From positions 1 to 9,468 of the forward strand of contig JALURF010000139.1 in the NCBI GenBank assembly GCA_027017165.1: 9,468 nucleotides of DNA. The letters run 5' to 3'. Below the pieces are notes generated by a model, which was given only the letters and a program-made list of their open reading frames with translations, did not search any database and was not told the DNA's origin. Positions 4,988 to 9,468 of this stretch are shown here, one piece after another (position 1 is the first letter of the stretch; the number at the start of each line of letters is the position of its first letter). The stretch comes from Thermofilaceae archaeon (lineage in GTDB: Archaea > Thermoproteota > Thermoprotei > Thermofilales > B69-G16). The translations under genes and the position numbers were made by a program.

Positions 4988-5947
4988 ATGAAGTGTTTCA
5001 TCTGTGGAAAAAAGCCAGTATATCATTACAGCGATTTCAGCTTTAGTCTCTGCAAAAGACATTTTATAGAATGGTTTGAAAAGAGGGTTTTTGAGACTAT
5101 AAGACGTTTTAAATTAATTAATCCGGGAGAGTTGGTTGCCGTCGCGGTTTCGGGGGGCAAGGACAGCCTTACCACGCTCTATCTGCTAAACCGTTTCTCT
5201 AAGGAGTTAAACTTCGACGTCGTCGGTATAGCTGTAGATGAGGGAATTAAAGGTTATAGAGAGTGTAAGCTTGAAGCTTTGAGGAAATTTGCCGACGAGA
5301 TTAACGCGAATTTAATCATAGCTAGTTTTAAAGAATATTTTGGAGCGACGCTTGACGATATGGTCCAAGTCTTGAAAGAGAAAAATTTTGAATATAAGCC
5401 GTGTACGATATGCGGAGTTTTCAGAAGATATGTAATTAATCTAAAAGCCAGAGAAATTAAAGCCTCTAAAGTTGCTACTGGTCATAATCTAGACGACGAA
5501 ATACAGGTATTCGTTATGAACATGCTTAGAGCAGGACTTAGAAATATAGCGCGTGAAGGCATCATCTCAGGTCTGCACGAACATCCCAAATTTATTCCTC
5601 GTATAAAGCCACTATACTTTTGTAGAGAACGAGAGGTCTTGGCATATTCCATACTTTCCGGGATCGAGACTCCTTTTGTGGAATGTAGTTATGTAGTTCA
5701 TGCCTTTAGAGATAAGATTAGAAGATGGATTAACAAGGTGGAATCTTTAAATCCGGGAGTAAAGCTCAACTTGCTGGTCTCTAAGGAGTTGATTTCGAAC
5801 CTACTGCGAAATTCCAAATATGGAGAAGGAGTCATTAAGACTTGCAGGGTTTGTGGAGAGCCTTCCAGCGGCGATCTTTGCAAAGCATGTTTCTTTAAAA
5901 ATTATCTAGGTTTGGGGACTTCTATAGTCTTACGTAGAGAAATGTAG
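4988..5947 (+). CDS. ttuA: tRNA 2-thiolation enzyme, TtuA/Ncs6 family
   Basis: PP-loop ATPase that adenylates U54 or the wobble uridine of tRNA and inserts sulfur delivered by a thiocarboxylated ubiquitin-like protein; 2-thiolation of U54 stabilises tRNA in thermophiles. Domains, numbered from ATG 4988 (319 residues): N-terminal zinc finger C3-x2-C6 with C22 and H25, P-loop SGGKDS (55-60), catalytic/iron-sulfur cysteines C139 and C142 in CTICG plus C233 in VECSY, the GHNLDDE motif after TICG, and a C-terminal zinc ribbon C286-x2-C289...C298-x2-C301. All key residues are present. ATG 4961 in the same frame adds nine residues, but MKCFICGKK at 4988 matches the usual family N-terminus. The last 46 bases overlap, tail to tail, the regulator gene on the other strand. 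The ubiquitin-like gene at 3720 is the probable sulfur donor. Confidence 0.9.
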   Translation: MKCFICGKKPVYHYSDFSFSLCKRHFIEWFEKRVFETIRRFKLINPGELVAVAVSGGKDSLTTLYLLNRFSKELNFDVVGIAVDEGIKGYRECKLEALRKFADEINANLIIASFKEYFGATLDDMVQVLKEKNFEYKPCTICGVFRRYVINLKAREIKASKVATGHNLDDEIQVFVMNMLRAGLRNIAREGIISGLHEHPKFIPRIKPLYFCREREVLAYSILSGIETPFVECSYVVHAFRDKIRRWINKVESLNPGVKLNLLVSKELISNLLRNSKYGEGVIKTCRVCGEPSSGDLCKACFFKNYLGLGTSIVLRREM

Positions 5948-6195
5948 AACTCGTAGAGTCTTACAACTATCGGATCATCCAGGTTTAGTCTATAAGCGTA
6001 GCGTTTAGGACTTACTTGTAATTCTTCAACGATATTCCGTCTTTTAAGCTCGGGTATTATACGGAAAACGCTTCCTACGTTTTTATTTAATTTTCTCGAA
6101 ATTTCGCTTATACTCATTACGGTATTAGGGTTTTCCAGAAAAGTTTCTAGGACTTCCATATAAAGAGTTTTTACGAATACTCTGTCTAATATCAT
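5902..6195 (-). CDS. Small winged helix-turn-helix transcriptional regulator
   Basis: A 97-residue basic protein with a winged HTH fold. Helix 1 (VFVKTLYMEVLETFLENP), helix 2 (SISEISRKLN) and a recognition helix (VGSVFRIIPELKRRNIV) are followed by a wing-like hairpin (VEELQVSPKRYAYRLN) and a C-terminal helix (DPIVVRLYEFYISLRK) that could dimerise. This is the MarR/ArsR-like single-domain architecture common in archaea; no ligand-binding domain or metal-binding cysteines are present. It is divergent from sucC with a 143-base shared promoter region containing a dyad and repeats, so it may control itself and sucCD, but this is inference from position. Its last 46 bases overlap the 3' end of ttuA. 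ATG 6195 is the only convincing start; no SD site precedes it, fitting a short-leader mRNA. Confidence 0.75.
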   Translation of the reverse strand: MILDRVFVKTLYMEVLETFLENPNTVMSISEISRKLNKNVGSVFRIIPELKRRNIVEELQVSPKRYAYRLNLDDPIVVRLYEFYISLRKTIEVPKPR

Positions 6196-6227
6196 GATTT
6201 TTCAACTTTAGGGTAGAATAGACGGTC

Positions 6228-6237
6228 TTAATAATAA
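6228..6237 (-). promoter_or_regulatory. Probable TATA box of the winged-helix regulator
   Basis: On the - strand TTATTATTAA is preceded by GAAAAGC, a BRE-like purine stretch. The predicted transcription start near 6206 leaves a leader of about 10 bases, consistent with the missing SD site. Confidence 0.45.
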
Positions 6238-6245
6238 GCTTTTCT

Positions 6246-6262
6246 ATATCGAAATTTGATAT
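6246..6262. promoter_or_regulatory. 17-bp imperfect dyad between divergent genes
   Basis: ATATCGAAATTTGATAT is symmetric around its central A apart from one mismatched pair. It lies directly upstream of the regulator TATA box and about 40 bases upstream of the sucC TATA box, a place where one bound protein could affect both promoters. The binding protein is unknown; the adjacent winged-helix protein is the obvious candidate. Confidence 0.4.
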
Positions 6263-6300
6263 GCAAAAAAGCAAAGTTTAATATTTTAAAAGGTATAGGG

Positions 6301-6309
6301 TATTTAAAC
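6301..6309 (+). promoter_or_regulatory. Probable TATA box of sucCD
   Basis: TATTTAAAC centred about 34 bases before ATG 6339 predicts transcription from about 6331, giving a leader of only a few bases. The weak GGGGA at 6330-6334 would then hardly serve as an SD site. A second TATA-like element, TTTTAAAAGG, lies at 6284-6293. Confidence 0.5.
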
Positions 6310-6311
6310 GA

Positions 6312-6329
6312 CAATATTCCTCAATATTC
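6312..6329 (+). repeat. Two CAATATTC direct repeats, 10-bp period, in the sucC promoter
   Basis: CAATATTC occurs at 6312-6319 and again at 6322-6329, one DNA turn apart, between the sucC TATA box and the predicted start site. Each copy contains the self-complementary AATATT, also found at 6280-6285. Repeats on one face of the helix at this place suggest a repressor operator. Confidence 0.45.
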
Positions 6330-6338
6330 GGGGATTTA

Positions 6339-7475
6339 ATGAATCTATACGAGTATGAAGGCAGGCTTCTATTCAAAAAATACGGAATCCCAGTATCGAA
6401 CAGTGGCCTCGCTTCATCTCCAAAAGAGGCTAAAGAAATCGCGGAAAGAATAAATCCACCATATGTCGTAAAAGCCCAAGTCCTAGTCGGAGGGCGAGGT
6501 AGAGCCGGTGGCATCCAGTTCGCCGAGACGCCAGAAGAAGTGGAAGAAGCAACGAGGAGAATATTAGGCATGACTATTCGAGGAGTTAAAGTTGAGAAGG
6601 TTTTGGTGGCTGAAAAAGTCGATATTGAGCAAGAATTATACGTTAGCTTTATAATTAATAGAGGTGGTAGGACGATAGATTTCTTGGTTTCGCCGCTCGG
6701 AGGCATCAATATAGAAGAGATTGTTAAAGAGAAGGCAGAATCCCTTCTTAGACAGGAAATAGACCCCCTACTAGGGCTTCAAGAATTTATGATGAGAAAA
6801 GCGTTTAAGCATGCGGGTTTAAGTAAACAACTTTACGGGGATTTCAAGGCTCTGGTTTCTTCTCTTTACAGGCTTTTCATAGAGTACGACTGCGAGTTGA
6901 CTGAAATTAACCCGCTGGCCCTTACAAAAGACTATGAGCTAGTAGCTATCGATAGCAAGATAATCGTGGACGATAATTCTCTTTATAGACATCCGGATCT
7001 GTTGGAGTTGAGAAAAGAGAGAGTGAGATTTAAGAGTGATTTGGAGAGAAAAGCCGAGTTATATGGATTGAGCTATGTTGAACTTGAGGGCTACATAGGA
7101 ATTCTAGGCAATGGCGCCGGGTTGACTATGGCGACTATGGACTTAGTTAGCTATTATGGCGGCAAACCGGCGAATTTCCTAGATATAGGTGGAGGAGCTA
7201 CCAAGGAAAGAGTGGAGAAAGCTCTTTCTATACTATTAGAGAATAATAAAGTGAAAGTAGTGTTCATCAATATTCTTGGTGGGATAACCAGGTGCGATGA
7301 AGTAGCTCAGGGAATTATTTCAGCTCTTGAGAAGTATGGAGTGAAGCCCGTGGTAGTGCGAATGATGGGAACTCGAGAGGAGGAGGGCAAGAGAATTCTA
7401 GAGAATGAAGGCATCCACGTATTGGATTCTATGGAGGAAGCCGCTAGAATAGCTGTTGAACTGGCTAAGGGGTGA
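6339..7475 (+). CDS. sucC: Succinyl-CoA synthetase (ADP/GDP-forming), beta subunit
   Basis: Beta subunit of succinyl-CoA synthetase, which interconverts succinyl-CoA and succinate with formation of ATP or GTP in the citric acid cycle. The 378-residue length matches the family. An N-terminal ATP-grasp domain contains the MNLYEYEGRLLFKKYGIP start, VVKAQVLVGGRGRAGGI (43-59) and the magnesium-binding TEINPLAL (E189). The C-terminal flavodoxin-like domain carries GNGAGLTMATMD (257-268), NFLDIGGGA (279-287) and NILGGITRCD (311-320), the region that meets the phosphohistidine of the alpha subunit. No lesion is visible. The gene starts a two-gene operon: sucD begins four bases after its stop, with the SD site lying over the stop codon. 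Nucleotide preference cannot be decided here. Confidence 0.96.
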   Translation: MNLYEYEGRLLFKKYGIPVSNSGLASSPKEAKEIAERINPPYVVKAQVLVGGRGRAGGIQFAETPEEVEEATRRILGMTIRGVKVEKVLVAEKVDIEQELYVSFIINRGGRTIDFLVSPLGGINIEEIVKEKAESLLRQEIDPLLGLQEFMMRKAFKHAGLSKQLYGDFKALVSSLYRLFIEYDCELTEINPLALTKDYELVAIDSKIIVDDNSLYRHPDLLELRKERVRFKSDLERKAELYGLSYVELEGYIGILGNGAGLTMATMDLVSYYGGKPANFLDIGGGATKERVEKALSILLENNKVKVVFINILGGITRCDEVAQGIISALEKYGVKPVVVRMMGTREEEGKRILENEGIHVLDSMEEAARIAVELAKG

Positions 7476-7479
7476 TTCC

Positions 7480-8364
7480 ATGGCGGTGCTCGTGGATAAA
7501 AATACGAGGCTATTGGTTCAAGGGATTACTGGTCGTGAAGGAAGTTTTCACACGAAATTAATGCTGGACTACGGGACTAAGGTAGTCGCTGGAGTAACGC
7601 CGGGTAAAGGGGGGAGTGACGTGCACGGAATTCCGGTATACGATAGTGTTGAAGAGGCTTTAGCTGAGCATCCCGAGGTGAACACGAGTATAGTTTTTGT
7701 TCCCGCCCGCTTCGCTCCTGATGCTGTTTTAGAAGCTATAGACGCTGGAATTGGGTTAGTGGTGGTTATAACGGAGCATGTACCAGTGCATGAAACATTA
7801 CGCTTTGTTAGATATGCTAGATATAGGGGGACTAGGATCATAGGGCCGAATACTCCGGGTGTAATTTCTCCGGGCTTAGCTAAAGTCGGTATAATGCCGG
7901 AGAAAGTGTTTAAAAAGGGAAAGATAGGGTTGATTTCGAGGAGTGGTACTCTAACCTACGAAATAGCGTACGCTATCTCGAAGGCTGGTTTAGGAGTATC
8001 AACTAGTATCGGAATAGGGGGAGATCCCGTGGTAGGATTAGATTTTATTGAAACCGCTAAGCTATTCCTTGAAGACGATGAGACCAGCGCTCTAGTGGTT
8101 ATAGGTGAGATAGGAGGAGATGCTGAAGAAAGGTTTGCCTCTTTTCTAGCTAAAGGAGGATTTGATAAACCAGTAGTCGCCTTTATTGCCGGGAAAACTG
8201 CTCCTCCTGGTAGACGTATGGGTCATGCGGGAGCTATAATCTCTGCTGGCAGAGGCACTGCCGCCGAAAAGATTAAAGCTTTAGAAGACGCTGGAGTTCG
8301 GATTGCCGAAACCCCCTCACAGGTTCCTCAAATATTATTTAAAGTTTTAAAATATCTAAGGTGA
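7480..8364 (+). CDS. sucD: Succinyl-CoA synthetase, alpha subunit
   Basis: Alpha subunit, 294 residues, binding CoA and carrying the catalytic phosphohistidine. The N-terminal CoA-binding Rossmann domain shows LLVQGITGREGSFH (11-24), the AGVTPGKGG stretch (37-45) and IGPNTPG (121-127; threonine where bacterial enzymes often have cysteine). The C-terminal ligase domain has SRSGTLTYE (153-161), IGIGGDP (177-183), GEIGG (209-213) and GKTAPPGRRMGHAGAI (238-252), with H249 as the phosphorylated histidine. An upstream in-frame TTG at 7456 would add eight residues inside the sucC coding end; ATG 7480 is preferred because GGTGA (7471-7475, over the sucC stop) precedes it by four bases and the sequence from MAVLVDKNTRL is the normal family start. 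Works as a heteromer with SucC. Confidence 0.96.
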   Translation: MAVLVDKNTRLLVQGITGREGSFHTKLMLDYGTKVVAGVTPGKGGSDVHGIPVYDSVEEALAEHPEVNTSIVFVPARFAPDAVLEAIDAGIGLVVVITEHVPVHETLRFVRYARYRGTRIIGPNTPGVISPGLAKVGIMPEKVFKKGKIGLISRSGTLTYEIAYAISKAGLGVSTSIGIGGDPVVGLDFIETAKLFLEDDETSALVVIGEIGGDAEERFASFLAKGGFDKPVVAFIAGKTAPPGRRMGHAGAIISAGRGTAAEKIKALEDAGVRIAETPSQVPQILFKVLKYLR

Positions 8365-8453
8365 GAGAGGGCGCCGAGGCATACTTGCCTTTACAAACTT
8401 AGTAATATTTTTAAATTGATCATCGTATAACTGGCAATGTTTTTTACTCTGTT
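8365..8453. other. sucD downstream region, no gene seen
   Basis: The stretch after sucD holds a weak hairpin AGGCA-TACT-TGCCT (8377-8390) and a T-rich tract TTTTTAAATT (8408-8417) that could serve as terminator or as a second TATA box for the Lrp gene. No coding frame of credible length is present. Confidence 0.35.
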
Positions 8454-8499
8454 TGTGTAATACTTTATAGGTATTAACCAGTAGTGTGTAAGTAGTTAA
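8454..8499. promoter_or_regulatory. Repeat-rich upstream region of the Lrp gene
   Basis: Within 46 bases before the TATA box lie TGTGTAAT (8454-8461), the dyad TAATAC-N7-GTATTA (8458-8476), the dyad TTAAC-N16-GTTAA (8474-8499) and two AGTAGT copies 11 bases apart (8480-8485, 8491-8496). Lrp proteins typically bind several helically phased imperfect dyads upstream of their own genes, so autoregulation is plausible. Confidence 0.4.
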
Positions 8500-8504
8500 T
8501 AATG

Positions 8505-8512
8505 TTTAAATA
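8505..8512 (+). promoter_or_regulatory. TATA box of the Lrp gene
   Basis: TTTAAATA is inside a 16-base block (8497-8512) identical to that before vapB. By the same spacing, transcription should begin near 8536, giving a leader of about 30 bases with an SD site. The first ATG (8512) overlaps this box and so cannot be the start codon. Confidence 0.6.
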
Positions 8513-8565
8513 TGAGAAGTAAACATTTTCATAGTGAGTTAGATAACAGAGAAAATGGTGGCTAT

Positions 8566-9024
8566 ATGAAACCTATCGAACTTGATGAAATTGATAAAAA
8601 ATTGTTGATGATTCTACAAGAAAACGCTAAAACGCCGTACTCCAAGATTTCCGGAGTACTGGGAGTTAGCGAGGCAACGGTTCACTTGCGGATAAAGAAG
8701 TTGCTTAAGCTGGGCGTTATAAAGAATTTTCAAGCAATAGTTGATGCTGAGAAGGTGGGGAAAAACGTTTTAGCTATAGTTGCTATAACCGCTACCCCAC
8801 AGAAGTATGAACAAGTTTTAGAGGAACTAAAGAAGATTGATGATGTATATGAAATATACGATGTAACTGGAGAATACTACACTATAACTAAAGTGCGCGT
8901 GAGAAATAGGGACGAATTGGCTAAAGTACTCGATAGAATAGGCAGCATAGAGGGGGTACAGTCAACTAGAACGATGTACGTCTTGAGAGTCATTAAAGAA
9001 GAAACAAAAATAAGAATAGATTAA
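8566..9024 (+). CDS. Lrp/AsnC family transcriptional regulator
   Basis: A 152-residue feast/famine regulator. Residues 5-53 form the N-terminal HTH domain (ELDEIDKKLLMILQENAKTP, then YSKISGVLGVSEATVHLRIKKLLKLGVI), followed by a linker strand and a RAM/effector domain at about 65-143 (VLAIVAITATPQKYEQVLEEL, VYEIYDVTGEYYTI, VQSTRTMYVLRVI). Members form dimers to octamers and often sense amino acids; the ligand is not predictable here. The frame is open from ATG 8512, but that codon overlaps the TATA box; ATG 8566 has GGTGG at 8557-8561 and gives the normal family N-terminus. Targets are unknown; its own promoter is rich in dyads, and aromatic amino acid genes lie 6 kb away. The stop overlaps, tail to tail, the stop of the next gene in a shared TTAA. 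Confidence 0.92.
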   Translation: MKPIELDEIDKKLLMILQENAKTPYSKISGVLGVSEATVHLRIKKLLKLGVIKNFQAIVDAEKVGKNVLAIVAITATPQKYEQVLEELKKIDDVYEIYDVTGEYYTITKVRVRNRDELAKVLDRIGSIEGVQSTRTMYVLRVIKEETKIRID

Positions 9025-9468
9025 AGCGCGAGACCCTCTTCGGCAAATTTCCCTTCTTTAACGTACTTTATTCCCTTATCCTCTATCTCAAAAACCAACA
9101 CTCGTGGGTCCTCGTAAAACGAGGGCTTGAATTGATGTCTATCTATGAACAATATCCTAGCTCCGTTGTATAATATTAGGCCGTAAGCGTTCTTGGCTAA
9201 ATAGAGAAGATTAGCAAATGGAAGATCAAAATTTAACAGTTTTATATCTCTCCGAGATTCCAGCTTTTTTATTTTCTTAATCTCGCTTACCAATATCAAA
9301 CTTTTATTTTCGTCGTAGACTACACTGGCTATATCGGTTAATACGTCGTAGACTTTGAGCATTCTTTGTTGATATTTCTCCTCTAACTCCCTCTTGCTTC
9401 TAGCGTGCAGATCTTTAAGGAATGGTCTACTGAAACTGTCTATGATTACTATATCGTATCCGCTTAAC
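9021..9468 (-). CDS. RecA-superfamily ATPase, RadB-like, C-terminal part (5' end outside window)
   Basis: The frame is open from the right edge (base 9467) to the stop at 9021, so the gene begins beyond the window; internal ATG 9362 is not the real start. Residues before that methionine read LSGYDIVIIDSFSRPFLKDL, a hydrophobic strand ending in aspartate as in a Walker B motif. It is followed by a helix, the strand KSLILVSEIK, and a C-terminal part (LAKNAYGLILYNGARILFID ... EDPRVLVFEIEDKGIKYV) that matches the end of RadA/RadB, where basic strands are followed by an FRIT-like strand and GI. RadB is a non-recombinase RadA paralogue aiding archaeal homologous recombination. The Walker A motif lies outside the window, so assignment rests on the overall pattern. 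It converges on the Lrp gene with a 4-base overlap. Confidence 0.62.
   Translation of the reverse strand, partial: LSGYDIVIIDSFSRPFLKDLHARSKRELEEKYQQRMLKVYDVLTDIASVVYDENKSLILVSEIKKIKKLESRRDIKLLNFDLPFANLLYLAKNAYGLILYNGARILFIDRHQFKPSFYEDPRVLVFEIEDKGIKYVKEGKFAEEGLAL

Noticed and set aside
6278..6709. 143-codon - strand frame opposite the 5' end of sucC
   Set aside because: It covers the sucC promoter and the ATP-grasp start, has a composition typical of antisense shadow frames, and shows no motif.
8377..8390. AGGCA-TACT-TGCCT hairpin as an intrinsic terminator of sucCD
   Set aside because: Only five base pairs, with no T run directly after it; kept only as part of the intergenic description.
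8436..8459. Seven-codon mini-ORF (MFFTLFV) about 24 bases after a TATA-like element, possibly a leader peptide for the Lrp gene
   Set aside because: Too short to support, no SD site, and a better promoter for the gene exists at 8505-8512 downstream of it.
1..9468. Search for tRNA genes, rRNA, CRISPR arrays, insertion sequences and a new defence system
   Set aside because: No cloverleaf with T-loop consensus, no regularly spaced repeats, no transposase or terminal inverted repeats; apart from VapBC no defence-like genes are visible.

Overview
The window reads as chromosomal DNA of an archaeon, most likely a thermophilic member of the Thermoproteota, although the lineage is an inference. Supporting signs are AT-rich TATA boxes roughly 24-30 bp before predicted transcription starts, leaderless or near-leaderless genes beside genes with GGTGA-type Shine-Dalgarno (SD) sites, frequent TTG/GTG starts, heavy AGA/AGG/ATA codon use, and typically archaeal families (TtuA-type tRNA thiolase, a ubiquitin-like protein ending in GG, VapBC, an Lrp/AsnC regulator, a RadA/RadB-like ATPase). 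I see no tRNA, rRNA, CRISPR array or insertion sequence.

Layout. (1) 1-2370, + strand: a tightly overlapping aromatic amino acid operon, aroC (5' end outside the window), a stand-alone AroQ chorismate mutase, a class I aminotransferase and prephenate dehydrogenase tyrA. Together they take EPSP to chorismate, prephenate and tyrosine. (2) 2443-2985: an FMN-binding split-barrel flavoprotein, probably a flavoredoxin or flavin reductase. (3) 3029-3684: a VapBC toxin-antitoxin pair with a leaderless antitoxin gene and an 18-bp perfect palindrome between its TATA box and start codon. (4) 3720-3935: a ubiquitin-like sulfur carrier (ThiS/MoaD/SAMP type). (5) 4015-4704, - strand: a GDPD-like phosphodiesterase with altered signature residues. 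(6) A 256-bp AT-rich intergenic stretch with several palindromes, then ttuA (4988-5947), the natural partner of the ubiquitin-like protein in tRNA 2-thiolation. (7) A winged-helix regulator on the - strand (5902-6195), overlapping the 3' end of ttuA and divergent from sucCD. (8) sucC-sucD (6339-8364), the two subunits of succinyl-CoA synthetase. (9) An Lrp/AsnC regulator (8566-9024) behind a repeat-rich promoter. (10) The C-terminal part of a RecA-superfamily, RadB-like ATPase on the - strand, running off the right end of the window.

Most of this is core metabolism and information processing. I find no convincing undescribed multi-gene system. The most interesting signals are regulatory: the vapBC operator, a 16-bp promoter block shared by vapB and the Lrp gene, a TGTGTAAT word recurring in three intergenic regions, and repeats phased by one DNA turn before sucC. 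The divergent GDPD and the ubiquitin-like/TtuA pairing also deserve a look.
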